From Cercis canadensis (Eukaryota; Streptophyta; Magnoliopsida; Fabales; Fabaceae), in NCBI GenBank assembly GCA_003255065.1, contig QAOA01005839.1, forward strand, positions 13,877-77,876: a stretch of 64,000 bases of DNA, given 5' to 3'. A program made the translations under genes and the position numbers. Of the stretch, positions 12,509 to 25,297 are shown in pieces; position 1 is the first letter of the stretch, and every line of letters begins with the position of its first letter. The notes below the pieces were generated by a model. The model did not search any database. It worked only from the letters and a program-made list of their open reading frames with translations, and was not told the DNA's origin.

Positions 12509-13246
12509 ATGGCTTCCACCCTGAGACTTATGCTGTTATGTCTTTTCACTTTCTTCTTCTCCTTCCAATTACTCTCTAGCTGCTAGAATTCTCTCACCCA
12601 CTAGACCCTCAAAGCAAATAAGAGATCACTTGGTATCAAATTGGGTTGGGCCCGTTGGATTAGCCTGGCCCGTTATGCAACCCGTTATGCAAACAAGATG
12701 TGTTGGGTTCATATAATTTAGGTCCGTTTAAAAGCGGGTTATTTTAGCCCGCTCCCTGTTTAGGTTGCGGGTTAGGGTGGGTTGCCCCATTAGATTTGTT
12801 TTTTCTATTTTTTTTTTTTAAAAAAAAAGAAATAAAATNAGAGAAATAAAAAATCCCTAATTAAGACCACCAAATCCTCAAGGAGCTCCGATCCTAAAGA
12901 GCTAAATCCTCAATCATTTGCTGTCATATGTCATTTTGACTATCATAACCCAACTATACATCTATTCTACATCAAATTTAATGCATTGTTGTTATCGTTG
13001 TTATTGTTGTTGTTATTTTTTTATTTTATTTTTTTAAGTTTTGGTGGGCTAGCCTGCCTAACCCATAACTCAAAATGGGTTGAGTTGGGTTGAGGTTTAC
13101 TAAGCCTACCCCGCCTCGTTTGTTGACAGGTTGAGATGGGTCAGAGCAAGCCAGCCCGTTTTGACAATATCCAAACCATAGTCCTAAAGAAATATCCAAA
13201 CTCAAATCACACACTCAGCTTCCACTATGTTGGCCTAGATGATCCA
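12509..13246 (+). pseudogene. Copper amine oxidase exon-1 fragment, interrupted
   Basis: A third partial copy. From the ATG at 12509 the first 26 codons match the signal peptide of the other two copies, then the frame hits TAG at about 12584-12586 where the others encode glutamine or lysine context. Homology continues to about 12630, is broken by about 540 bp of foreign sequence, and resumes at about 13170-13246 (atccaaaccatagtcctaaa) before ending at gatgatcc. No catalytic region remains. About 13290-13440 resembles part of the second intron of the other copies, so a large internal deletion is likely. Confidence 0.9.
12633..13168. mobile_element. Insertion in amine oxidase fragment, hAT-like?
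   Basis: The intervening sequence is rich in gggttggg, cccgtt and their complements near both ends (tatcaaattgggttgggccc on the left, gccagcccgttttgacaata on the right), a look common in short non-autonomous hAT-type plant elements. The ends are only weakly complementary and I found no convincing 8-bp duplication. It contains an N at 12839. No transposase is encoded. Confidence 0.45.
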
Positions 13247-13775
13247 AAGAAAGAAAGAAATAAGAGAAATCTGATTTAAAAGTTCTTTGCTATATAGGGA
13301 GAATTACCAAGAAAGAAAGAAATAAGAGAAATCTGGTTTAAAAGCGTAAGTCAACAACATACTGGTTACTATATATTTTTACTGGTTTTTTTTTTTTTTT
13401 TTTTTTNTTATAAAATTCTTTTTAAATTTCTTTTTTAGCCAAAAAGTTGCCCATAGGACAAAAGGACTATCACCATGGATCTTTCGGCTTTTCTAATGGC
13501 TACTAACTCTGATTGCACCGTTCCGTAAATTGTATGGAACATCTTTTAATTTTGATTGTGTAAAGCTCTTTAAATTTTAAAAAAGTACTTTATATTTTGC
13601 ATACAAAAAATGTTCCATCCATTCTATCGTTAGTTTGGGGACAGAAATGTCATGTGACATCATTAAAATAATAAAGTTTCAGTAAGTTTACTAAACATTT
13701 TGTTAAAATTTAAGATCTAATTATTTAAGGGAACCAGGAGAGTTCCATTGTCCACAGCAAGCTAGAGCCATAGCC

Positions 13776-15843
13776 ATGGCTTCCACCCTGAGACTTATGC
13801 TCTTGTCTCTTTTCACTCTCTTCTTCTCCTTCCAACCAGTCTCTAGCCTGCAAAAATTCCCTCACCCACTAGACCCTCTAAGCAAAGAAGAGATCACTCT
13901 TATCCAAACCATAGTCCAAAAGAAATATCCAAACTCAACTCACACACTCAGCTTTCACTATGTTGGCCTAGATGATCCCGAGAAAGCCATGGTGCTCAAA
14001 TGGGAATCAACCAAGCCACACATTGTGCGCATCCTCGCCGAGCCTTTGTCATTGCTCTCGTCGATAGCGTCACCCACCAGTTGTTGATTGATCTAAACTT
14101 CCATCACAATATTCTCTCTGATAATCTCCACACTGGAAATGGTTTCCCTACACTAACCATAGATGAACAAAACGAAGCAATTGAGCTTCCCTTGAAATAC
14201 ACACCATTTATTGAATCAGTCAAGAAGAGAGGCCTAAATATCTCTGCGGTTGTGTGCTCTACGTTCACACTTGGGTGGTATGGAGAAGAGAAGAGCACAA
14301 GGGGTGTGAAGGTTGAGTGCTACTTGAAAGAAGAGTGTTAATATATATGTGAGGCCTATTAATGGAATCATAATGCTGGTTGATCTTGACCAAATGAAGA
14401 TTGTTCATTACCGTGATATTTCTAAGGAACCAGTGCCTACTGAGGCCAATACTGAATATCGGGCTTCACATATGAAGCCCCCATTCGCTCCAAAACAGAT
14501 CAGTTATGATACTTTCCAACCAGAAGGAGCGGGGTTCAAGCTCGACAGCCACACTATCAGGTTAATTAATGCAGCAACTAACAAATTTGTCTTTCAAAAA
14601 TTTTCGGTGACAAATTAGTCCTTAATTATTATTCCACTGACAAATTAGTCCTCCGGTAGACAAGATTAGTAAAAAGAAAAGTAGAACTTAAAATGAAAAA
14701 ATGAGAGCTTAAACATAGTTAGACAAGATCAGTGAAATAAATTTAAGAAAAGGATTTGCAAGGGTTCAAAACTTTTCTCATTAAAGTATTGGAGGACTAA
14801 TTTGTCACCAAAATTTTTTTGAGGATAAATTTGTTAGTAGCTACATTTTCCAATGACTAAAAAATAGTTTTACTCTTATATTTACATTATAATCTTAACA
14901 TGTATTCACTTTTGCCTTTAACTATGATCTTAACCTGTATATAATTATGAATATGGGTTCAATAATATATTTTACCTGTAACTAATGATTGTCTCCAACT
15001 TAAAAAGTTAAATCAATTTTAAGTCAAGACTTGAAGATGATTTTATTTTTATTTTTTATTGTTATAAATTATTATATTCTAAATATGTTTGTACTATATA
15101 TTTTTCTTCGGTATAATGGTCATTAATCATGCCCCATACCATAAGTGGTTGTAAATCCTCCAGAATTACTTTTGGGTCCAAAATCATATATAACTCAAAT
15201 CTCACATTCGTTCATAAATTTGGACGTTACTAGAATTTAAGCCATTCATACAAAATTTAATTGAAGTTTGCTAAGATTGTAAGGTGTGGAATTAAAGAGC
15301 CGAAGTGGTGAGAAAATGTTAGAAAAAAGAAAAAGAAAAAGAAAGTAAGTGAATTGTATAACACCACTATTTCTTTATTCATGCATGTTTTCATATTTTT
15401 GTTTTCTTGCTGAAAACTGAGATTGAAGTTTATCTGTTTGCTCAGCTGGGCCAATTGGAGGTTCCACATGGGATATGATATGCGAGCTGGTGTTACCATA
15501 TCATTGGCATCCATTTATGATCTTGGAAAGCACTAATGCGAGTATTATACAGAGGGTACATATCATAACTATTTGTGCCGTACCAGGACCCATCTGAGGA
15601 ATGTTTCTATAAGACTTTCTTTGATGCTGGAGAGTTTGGGTTTGGTCAATCTATGGTTTCTTTGGAGCCATTGCAAGATTGCCCAGCCAACGCTCAGTTC
15701 TTTGATGCCTATTATGCCGGGCGTGTGATGGTAGTCCTCAGCACTTGGCTAATGCATTCTGTGTACTTGAACAATACGGTAATATCTTGTGGCGTCATAC
15801 CAATACAGATATTCCTAATGAAGAGGTAAATAAAACCTTTAGA

Positions 15844-15889
<46 letters not shown>

Positions 15890-17634
15890 NTTTTTTTTTT
15901 TGTGTCCACTCGAAATTACACTCATAAAGTAGTATATCCCCATTTATAATCCTATCCTACAGGTCCCAATAAAATTTAAACATGATACCTTTACAATAGA
16001 GTGTTCAATTCTCAAAGAGGTGTGTCCCTTTAAATGTATAAAATGGTATAATTTAATATGTAGTTTTTTGTGTTTAAAATAAAGTGAAAAGATTTCAAGT
16101 GAAGGTACATACAGTTAATATAATTAGGAAGAATTACAAAAAAAGAAGGGTAAGGAAAATTTTGTTTCAAAAAAGAAACCAACGACTAGTGGCTACAATG
16201 TGTTTTGAGCGGTAATTTTTTTTTTTGGCTTTTGAAAGAAATTATCCTTAAATTTCTTTTTTAGTAATTCTCCCATATAATTACTCATATTTGTCTATAT
16301 AGAATAAAATTTATATTGTACATAAAGTCTTTTCATAGTTTTTTTGTGCTATGATTTGACAGATACGTGAAGTTAGGACTGAAGTGAGTTTAATAGTAAG
16401 ATCAGTTGTAACTGTGGGAAACTATGACTACATAGTAAATTGGGAATTCAAGCCTAGTGGCTCAATCAAACTTGGTGTAAGTATGATGTTTTTACACTAT
16501 TTTATATATTTTCAGGATGAAATAATTTAATATTTTATATTAATTAAGATAAAAGGCATTGAATAATTTTATTATGATTAATTTAAGAAAAATGTAAAAC
16601 TTTTAATTTTACATTCATAAATAGTTTAAATCTTTTATAAAACCTTTTTTTTAAAAAAAAATTTACAAATATTTCAATCAAAATATATAATAAAAAAAGT
16701 CAAGGACTCAGGATGATATATCTAATTATAAACTCCTTCCCTGCTTCAACAGGTATCACTAATAGGTATGCTGGAAATTAAGGCAGTGGATTATAAGCAC
16801 AGAGATGAAATTAAAGAAGATCAGCATGGTACACTGGTTTCAGAAAACAGCATAGGTGTATACCATGACCACTACTACATTTATCATCTTGACCTTGACA
16901 TTGATGGTGAAGAAAACTCGTTTGTGAAAACCGATTTGAAGACTCTGAAGGTTATGGATGGAAGTTAAAAAAGAAAGAGTTATTGGACAATTGACACTCA
17001 CACTGCAAAGACTAAATTTGATGCAAAAATAAGGCTTGGGACTTCACCATCTGAGCTAGCAGTGGTGAACCCTAATAAGAAGACTAACACCGGCAACGAT
17101 GTCGGCTACCGGCTGATTCCGTCACCAGCGGCTCATCCACTTTTGGTTGAGGATGATTACCCACATGTGCGTGGTGCTTTTACCAACTATAATGTGTGGG
17201 TTACCCCATATAACAAAACTGAGAAGTGGGCTGGTGGATTCTATGTTGATCAGAGCTGCGGAGAAGATACATTAGCTGTTTGGACTAAAAAGTAAGTGTA
17301 CTTAATCCTCTGCATGCATGGTATCAAAATAAAGAATGCTAATTAATTGCATAATTTTGAGCTCAAGATTCTATAGATGTTGAGAATGAACTTATGTGTG
17401 TTGAATTTTTTGAATTGAAATTGCAGGAATAGGGATATTGTGAACAAGGATATAGTGCTGTGGTACGTGATGGGAATTCATCATGTTCCTTGCCAAGAAG
17501 ATTTCCCAATAATGCCATTGTTGAGCACTGGATTGGAGCTGAGGCCGACCAATTTCTTTGAGAGAAACCCAGTTCTTAAAACCTTATCACCAAAACATGT
17601 TAAATGGCCAACTACCTGCTCCAAGCAAAATTAG
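13776..17634 (+). pseudogene. Copper amine oxidase pseudogene, full length
   Basis: Tandem copy of the gene at 5849-8940 with the same five-exon structure: about 13776-14560, 15446-15838, 16363-16476, 16753-17291 and 17427-17634. Compared with the intact copy it has a 1-base deletion near 14030, a 2-base deletion near 14337 (together restoring the frame), a 4-base deletion with an in-frame TAA near 15535, a 2-base insertion near 15725, and a nonsense change TCA to TAA at 16966-16968. The cofactor motif VGNYDY and copper-site YHDHYY and IHHVP motifs are still readable, so decay is recent. Intron 1 is enlarged by a MITE. A normal amine oxidase cannot be translated from it. Confidence 0.93.
14571..14844. 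mobile_element. MITE in intron 1 of the amine oxidase pseudogene
   Basis: The ends are inverted repeats of about 50 bp: the left begins gcagcaactaacaaatttgt and the complement of the right begins gtagctactaacaaattta; both continue into ggtgacaaattagtcct. The 274-bp unit is absent from the corresponding 143-bp intron of the intact copy, so it inserted after the duplication or was lost from the other copy. No coding capacity. Confidence 0.75.
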
Positions 17635-20543
17635 CTGGCTTAATTTGCATAGATAATATGTCACAAGAGAAAGCACGTGTTGTTGATATTTTGATGTTTG
17701 TTGTGTGTAAAAGCACAATAAAAGATCTTGAAGAAGGAAAAGAAATGTACTTTGCCTTGCTGGCATCTACGAGTTTATCAGAATGAGAATTTTTTTTTTT
17801 TTTTTACCTGTTTGCTAATGATATTTACACAAATATAAGTCACACACATTTCACAAACTATACACATTATAAATATATATTCAACAAAAAATTTCAATTG
17901 AATTAAATCCAATTAAGATTGTGTCATATGCAGTATCATGTGTACAAGTTTAGATAAAGCGTGAATATGTAGGTGCACATCATTAGTCTCTCTCTTGAAC
18001 ACCCGGATCAAACTCTAAATTTTCAATTGAAATAGCGCACGTTTTTAGCACCAGATTGTGCAACAAAAGATTCAGTCTTTACTTCTTGTCAGCCTAGCTC
18101 AAAGTTTTTCGATTTTCGTCTCTCTCTTACTCACTGTCAATAATTGAGAGAAGGGAACAGGACGCCCTGAACACCTCATTGATGAGGTTTTGTTTTTCGG
18201 TCATGTCATTAATGAGTTCCTTTCTTTCTGGACATATAAGTAATGAGATAAACCTCCCTATTCTCGATGGCAGTATACCTGCACTTGTCAGCTGAGATCT
18301 GGTTCTGGCTTGAGTATTGGTCCTTGTCTTCCCAAAATCCCACCCTCATCAAAATCTGAACCACACTGATTAAAACTGTAAATATTTCAATGGCCAAGAT
18401 TCAAAGTGGGGAGGTTTGGGGACGCAATATATTGTGTCCACAGCATTAATTACTCTTCTGGCTTGAATTTGTTAGAATATTAATCCAGTGCGTATTTGTT
18501 TGATTATATCATCATCTTTTCTCCATGCCCAACAATGTTAAGCTACATAAGTACTTTCTCTTAACTATGTGAAAGTTCTGTCTAATTTTGAATGCAGTTG
18601 AAAAAATATAGTTTTTGAGGATGCAATGACATGTTTGACGTAGATACGTCGCATGGCTATATATATATAAAAAAGATAACTGTTGTAGTCTATGAATTTC
18701 TAACAAAATAAAAGGTCAACTACTAAAACTTTATTTTCGTTACACAGGCATCATACATGTATATTATTACATGGAAAAAGGCACAGCACAACTTAAATCA
18801 CCAAGCCTCATTCCATGTAGTGTAGACACACTAACAGAAACCTAAAACGCTTAAACAAGACAGTGATACATAGACCAGAAAACGTAGTACAAAAAACATA
18901 TGCTACTCGATCGTCCCTAAAAGACTGGAACACTGCATAGTGCATAGGAACACGTGATTAGGATTTTTTTTATAATATATAAGAGTTTTTATTATGTGCA
19001 CAATATTATACTTATTAAATTGTACATATAAGTTATTAGGTGTGTAGTTTATCGATTAAGGTTAATGATAATATGAAAGAGTTTTTAAACTTGAAAATTG
19101 ATGTGCTCAAGTAAGAAGAAAAACTCCCCTAGAACATGTGAATTGTCTAAGTCTACACATGGTAAGCTAACAAAAAAATAAAATAAAAGAAGCTAAGCAC
19201 CTCCAATTAGGTTTCAGACAAAATGGAAGGAAAGAACCTATATGGTATACCACGGCAAACGAGGTGATGGTACACGACAAGATTGATGTAATTAATTAGT
19301 ACAAGTTTGGATCACGTTCAAGATTTTCTTTTTTCATACTTTGTTGGAAGATGAAATCACATTAAGGTGGGAAATTACAATCCATCCAGTATATGAACAT
19401 AAAAGAAAGAATCACCGGAGAGATGATAACGACCAAAAGCTAAGGTACATTAGGTTGTTATCCTAGACCACACGTTAGGGTGATTTTTTTATTATTTTTG
19501 ATTCTAACGGTATCATATATTAGCATTGTTAACATAATTTAAAATTTATTGGATTTGTATTATATTGCAACATTTGACATAATCTAAGCAACAAATGGAT
19601 TGACTATACCTAATAGGTCATAATCACTTGCATCTTGAATTTCAAACTACAACCTCTAGACTCAAGCAGCTAATCCTCATCACTTATTCAAAATAAATAT
19701 TAATAAACTGCGTATACTTTGTATTAGGTTTTCTAATTCTCTTCCCTCTCTTCGTAACAAAGAAAAATTATACTTACACACTGGTGTGAAATACTTACAC
19801 ACTGGATTTAATAAAAATATAATTAACTGGATCTAATTAAATTAAAATATTACTAATTGAAAATCTTCGAAATATATAATGTGAAGTAAAGTAGTATGTA
19901 GTAGAGCTCTCAACAAAAACTTGAAAAAACTGCCGTACAGCACATGCAACGCTCAATTAAGGGAGCATGTTATGAGGAAAAGAATTGGTGTACCTATCAA
20001 AGCAGATAGAGAAGCATATGATCTACTGAATGGTCTTCCTTTTACCATACCAAAGAGATGGATTAGTCAAGGTATAGGTAGTTCGGCAGCTAATAATGAC
20101 TAGAGGCAGGCACTCTCAGTACTGAAAATAGAAGCAACAAATAAATGCTCTAATAATAGTACATATATATATTGATAGTTGGGGATTCGAGTCCACCCAG
20201 AAAAACACAAAAACGTAGCATACCTTAAGACTAGCTTTTGACCCCGGAGAAGCGAAGTTGATGAAGAGCAAAATTTGGCTACAAAATTGTCGTAACATTG
20301 CTACAAGCCTGTTACAATTGAAACACATGCAATACAATAAATTACTCCTAAGCATTCTTTCAAGAGTTTTAACACTTGTAATCAGAAAAATTTGTCCTGG
20401 AAAAACGATAACTTGAAACCCAATTGATTAGGATAATAGACAAGATTTCAACACCAAAAACACTAATAATTTGTGTTAAATAAAATGGAAGACAATAATG
20501 TCATTTCAACATTAGTACGCTTCTAATTTTTAAGCAATTTTAT
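17635..20543. other. Intergenic, no gene recognised
   Basis: The first 250 bases are the duplicated amine oxidase 3' flank. The rest is AT-rich and contains only short frames, including one at 18209-18397 on the minus strand and one at 19921-20103 on the plus strand, neither resembling a known family. Confidence 0.5.
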
Positions 20544-20795
20544 GAGTAAAATATGATTTTCGTTCCTCACTTTTGATCATTCTATCAATTTCATCCCTAA
20601 GTACAATGTGTTATTAATATCGTCCCTCCTTAATTTTGCTTCAATTGCATCCTTCCGTCAACCTAGCTACTGTTTAAATTACCAACGGAAATGCTGATTT
20701 AGATTATTAACTGATGACATGACACTGTTAAATGCCAAGTCAGAACCCCAATTAACCAAACCACTAGCAAAACTAGACCGTTTGGCTCTCTTCCT

Positions 20796-20826
<31 letters not shown>

Positions 20827-21623
20827 NTTCAATCCTCATTTATCGCTTCCCTCACGGACCCAATAGAAAGAAGACGAACAAATCAGCCTCTGGTACTCAT
20901 CGCATGAAGAAACAAAGAAAGGAGAAGGAAGCAAAACACAAGAACCAAAAAGAAATGGGTAAATCGGCATGAACTTAATCGGAGGAAATTTTGGGTACTG
21001 GCTCTTTAATGGCGGGGACAGTTTTTTGTGATCATGTTCTTGTTTGAAAAAGCATATACCTCGTATATCTTTCTGACATATTAAAAAATTGCATTAACAT
21101 ATTCTTTACTGTTTCTCTATGTTCATCGGCATAATCCTTTTGGTTGAGCATTATGTCTCAGACTCAGCTGCCAAAAGCACGACTTGGTTTGAATTTTATG
21201 ATGCTCTCTAGTTATAGTTATAATTGGTTACGAATAATTTTCTCACCTTTAGATGCGTTCAGATTAATTTGAGACCATTCCCCTTAGTACTCTGTTTATG
21301 CAATCCCAGATTCCCTGCTTCATAATCAAATCTAGCTTCGCGTAGTATAGCTCTTTTATTTTCTAATGGGAGCGTTCAAGTGATACTTTATCTAATTTTA
21401 GTAGTGGTTTGGTTAATTAGGGTTTTGATTTGACATTTAATGATGCCATATCATTATTTAACAATCTAAATCAGCATTTTCATTAGTCATATAAGCATCA
21501 AGTTGACAGAAGGATACAATAGAGGCGAAACTAAGAAGTGAGGGACGATATTAATAACGTATTGTACTAAGGGGCAAAATTGATAGTGCAATCAAAAGTG
21601 AGGGACGAAATCGTATTTTACTC
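20544..21623. mobile_element. Mutator-like non-autonomous element
   Basis: Arms of about 232 bp (20544-20777 and 21392-21623) are reverse complements; both outer ends read gagtaaaata, then track each other through cctcacttttgat, ttattaatatcgtccctc and aattaaccaaaccacta. The flanks gcaatttta (20534-20542) and gcacttttc (21624-21632) agree at 7 of 9 positions, a possibly decayed 9-bp target duplication. The roughly 610-bp interior, with a poly-T/N tract at 20800-20827, contains no transposase and no gene piece I recognise. The terminal gagtaaaa resembles the ends of the larger element at 50604-56161. Confidence 0.75.
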
Positions 21624-23134
21624 GCACTTTTCTAGTTTACATGATTGAAGTTACATACTATTGTTTCTTAGTTATTAAATTTAAACAAGAATACATATAA
21701 GAGTTTGGCATACACTTACAGTGGATGAAGACTACTTGAAAAATTACATTCATAAAAAAATAAAAAAAAAATGAAGGAAGAAAGAGGACAACATAAGAGC
21801 ACAAGCGACGAAAAAGGAAGAGAGAGAGAGACCTAATATGAATATGACAGGGGCCAAGAACTTTTGCAGTTCACATTGGTGATGGTGGAGCTCTGATTGA
21901 GTGATCTTTGCAATGGTAAAAATGAGGAATAACTTATGATGGCTGACAAGCAGTGTAATTTCTGAGTTACGGGGTAGAAGCCAGATTAGAGGAAATAACA
22001 CCCACCGTGTTGAATACAAGTCCTGTCACTGGAGGCACAAAGGCCATGAGTGGATTTCATTCCAAATTCTAAGCAATTGATATCCAAATATAAGATTGGG
22101 TGTTGAAGGCCCAAATTGAAACTCATCTGGTCAAAACTATCGTATACTATCCCTAACATTAATTATCTCAAAGCCATTAAAACATATCGGACAACTATTT
22201 TCTTTTGTAAAATAGAATAAGAACCATAAGTCAACTAGGAACAGGATTAAATTGCTGAAGATTTCATGAAAAATAACAGTATAATTCCTCATCATAGGCT
22301 CTTCTGGAATAAACAATTGGAATATAGTCAAACTTCACCTGATGAAGCAAACAAACATAATTTTAATAGCAGCCCATTAAGCACCATCAAAGAAATCGGA
22401 ATATATATCCATCAGTTGACATAAATGGGGGGTAACCAGGTGAGAAATGATAAACAAGCCAGAATTATCATTATAAAGATGTATTCTAATTGCACATTTT
22501 CATTTGCTCAAACCAGAAAAGAAAGTAATTTCAAACTTTTCAAGCATTCATTTGCATTCTTTTCTTGAAAGCATCAAAGGCAAAAGTAAAGAGCGCAAGC
22601 AAATATGTCAATAAAAAATTTGAAGGAAAAAGGGCTGGGGTAAGTCATTGGTGGCAAAAACAACCAAACGGACATAATAAACAAAGATCATCACTGCTGG
22701 GGCATAACAAAATTGCAAAATTCAACATAGCCCATTGGCAAATTAAATGAATTGAATGAACAAATAATAGAGAATTGCAGAGAAAACAGTTACAATGTAA
22801 AATTACCTTAAGTTGATAAGTTTATTTTCCCACCCTCCTATCCATATGACAGAAGTGAATGCTTATGCTTCAGCCTCTGGAAACTTTGATGAGATCGTTA
22901 AAAATGAGTCATCTGTCATTCTAAACCAGTAATCATAAAATCCAAAGAATGATCCAGAGTCAAATGCAGGAGTACAGTTTCCCTTGTGAATAAAAAATTG
23001 ACAGCCACTATTAGTTAGCTCAAATCCATAATGCCAACAGACAAATCAGATGAGGTGAACTTGAAAAGTAAAGAGGTAAGATAGCAGTTGTTGACTTCAA
23101 AGAGAAGAAGCTCTGCAATCTACCAATAACAACC
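21624..23134. other. Intergenic and probable 3' region of PPR gene
   Basis: No coding region recognised. The last few hundred bases probably hold the 3' untranslated region of the minus-strand PPR gene, but no end point can be set. Confidence 0.45.
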
Positions 23135-25297
23135 TTAGAAGAAGGGCTTACTCCCCTTGTCACTTCCTTTAATGAAATAATTTACCAATATATACCAAGT
23201 TACTTCATTAGGAATAAACCCATTATCCACACCTTTATACAAAAGGAAACAAGCATCATTAAACAAACCCTCCTTGCATTGCCCGCTGATAAGTGTGTTA
23301 TATGTAATAGCATCAGGACAAATTCCTTCAGCTTGTAACCTGTCAAAAAGATTCAAAGCCTCCTGAACACGACCAACCTTGCAAAGACCATTTACAAGGC
23401 TGTTATAAGTGACTATGTCTGGTGTCAATCCGCGATGAATCATATCCCGAAGAAACTGCAGAGCATCATGTACTTTTCCAATTCTACAGAAGGCATTGAT
23501 CAAAATATTGCAGGACATAATATTAGGAAAAATCCCTTTCCCAAGCATCTCTTCAAACAATCCCAATCCTTTTTCAACAGCCCCAGCTTTGCAGAATGCT
23601 TTGATGAGGCCATTATAGGTGATATTGTCTAGAGGACAACCTCTAAATAGCATTTCATCTACAAGCTTAAGCGCTTGTTGAATTGAACCTTTTCTAAGAC
23701 ATGAATGAATCAAAGTGTTATATGTTACAGTGTTGGCCATAACACCCCCCAAGAACATGTCCTGATACAAACCCAAAGCCTCTTCCATCTTATTATTCCG
23801 GCAGAGGCCATATATTAGAGAATTAAATGTATATATATCAGGTTTACAACTTTTTCTGGACATTTCAGCAAACATTTGTACAGCTTCTTGCACCTTTCCA
23901 TCCTTGCACAGAGCATAAATCAGGCAATTGTACCCTACTGTATTAAGAGTGAGACCCTTGACTGACATTTCATTTACAACTTCAGCAGCTTCCTCAAATC
24001 GGCCTTCCTTGCAGAAACTATTGATCAATGTAGTGTATGTGATTACATTGGGCTCACAGCCTTTTGTTATCATCTTATAAAAGCATTCACGAGCAGATGC
24101 CATATACCCCTGTTTGCAAAGTCCATGGATTAGTATGTTAAACGTGAAGACATCAGGCTCATAACCTGCAATTAACATGCTATTGTACAAAATATCCTTA
24201 GCTTCATCAAACTGTCCCCTAGCAACATAACCATTAATTACTGTATTAAAGAGCACAGTACTAGGGTTGGGGATTTTGTTTAGCAAGGTCCTTGCTTCTT
24301 CTACAAGCCCCATCGTACACAATCCATGCATTAAAATCCCATAAGTTACAGAATCAGCTTTGAATCCTCGAAGAACCATTCGATCAAGCAATTTTGCTGC
24401 TTCATGACTTCGTTTGGCCCTGCAGAGGCCATGGATAACATCATTGAAGGTCTGAACATCAGGTGTGCAGCCCATCAAAAACATTTCCTCTAAAAGTGTT
24501 ATTGCTTCATTCACTCTGTTATTTTTGGAAAGTGCATGTATCAGGGTCTGGTAAATCACTGAACTCGGAACACACCCATGCTTTGTCATGTCTCTTAGAA
24601 GCGAGCGAGCAGAATCAACCTCATTAATCATACAAAATGCTTTCATCACCACCCCAAATGTGTACACAGTTGGAGAAATACCTCTGCTTAACATGTCATA
24701 AAAAACATTTGGTAAAACACTGGGACAATTTCCAGCTACCAGTATATCTAAGACAACATTATAAGATTTAAATGTGGGCTCAAAAGAATAAACACCCCTC
24801 ATATCCAACAGAAGTCTTGTTGCTTGCCCAGGCAACCCAGCTCTTCCATAATATTTCATAATTAAAAGAAAGAGGGATTCTTTAAAGACAATTCCTTCTT
24901 CTTTCATTTGCAACATCAACCTATCTATAATTTTAAACTCCCTAGCTGCACCAAGCTTATCAATTAACATGTAGTATACGTCAAAAGAATGACAATATCC
25001 CCTCTGGGAACCTGCCCATTCAAATATCTCAATTGAAGTGGGTATGTTGAGTGGGAGCTCGAGCAATTTACAAAGCTGCCGTGGACTAATTCGGTTAAGT
25101 GACCTTTGAAGCTCTCTAAGGTCAAAAGGTTTAAGTAATCTCTCCCATTCTGTCTCATTCTCTGATCCATTATCATTTAAGACGTTATTTCTCCAATCCT
25201 TACTATTGGCAGTTGAGCAAATTGGAAAAGAATGGATTTTGAACAAAACATGCATACTTCTACTCACATGGATTGAGACATTTAATCTTTTGAACAT
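23135..25297 (-). CDS. Pentatricopeptide repeat protein, P subfamily
   Basis: A single uninterrupted 720-residue frame. The first 30 residues (MFKRLNVSIHVSRSMHVLFK onward) are basic and lack acidic residues, as expected for an organelle transit peptide, probably mitochondrial. From about residue 175 to 705 there are about 15 tandem 35-residue helix-turn-helix repeats, with the recurring signature TYNTLI...CK.G...EA..L...M. No E, DYW or SMR domain follows, so it belongs to the P subfamily, whose members bind specific organelle RNAs for splicing, end processing or translation. Overall arrangement and length recall Arabidopsis At5g64320 (MTL1, linked to nad7 expression), an identification from memory. 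Being intronless in the coding part is normal for the family. A broken partial copy lies at 9452-10715. Confidence 0.95.
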   Translation of the reverse strand: MFKRLNVSIHVSRSMHVLFKIHSFPICSTANSKDWRNNVLNDNGSENETEWERLLKPFDLRELQRSLNRISPRQLCKLLELPLNIPTSIEIFEWAGSQRGYCHSFDVYYMLIDKLGAAREFKIIDRLMLQMKEEGIVFKESLFLLIMKYYGRAGLPGQATRLLLDMRGVYSFEPTFKSYNVVLDILVAGNCPSVLPNVFYDMLSRGISPTVYTFGVVMKAFCMINEVDSARSLLRDMTKHGCVPSSVIYQTLIHALSKNNRVNEAITLLEEMFLMGCTPDVQTFNDVIHGLCRAKRSHEAAKLLDRMVLRGFKADSVTYGILMHGLCTMGLVEEARTLLNKIPNPSTVLFNTVINGYVARGQFDEAKDILYNSMLIAGYEPDVFTFNILIHGLCKQGYMASARECFYKMITKGCEPNVITYTTLINSFCKEGRFEEAAEVVNEMSVKGLTLNTVGYNCLIYALCKDGKVQEAVQMFAEMSRKSCKPDIYTFNSLIYGLCRNNKMEEALGLYQDMFLGGVMANTVTYNTLIHSCLRKGSIQQALKLVDEMLFRGCPLDNITYNGLIKAFCKAGAVEKGLGLFEEMLGKGIFPNIMSCNILINAFCRIGKVHDALQFLRDMIHRGLTPDIVTYNSLVNGLCKVGRVQEALNLFDRLQAEGICPDAITYNTLISGQCKEGLFNDACFLLYKGVDNGFIPNEVTWYILVNYFIKGSDKGSKPFF

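Noticed and set aside
19921-20103. 60-codon frame with near-normal composition
   Set aside because: No recognisable homology, no context, and length compatible with chance.
20183-20200. Possible tRNA T-arm (gattcgagtcc)
   Set aside because: No acceptor, D-arm or anticodon arm can be formed with the flanking sequence.
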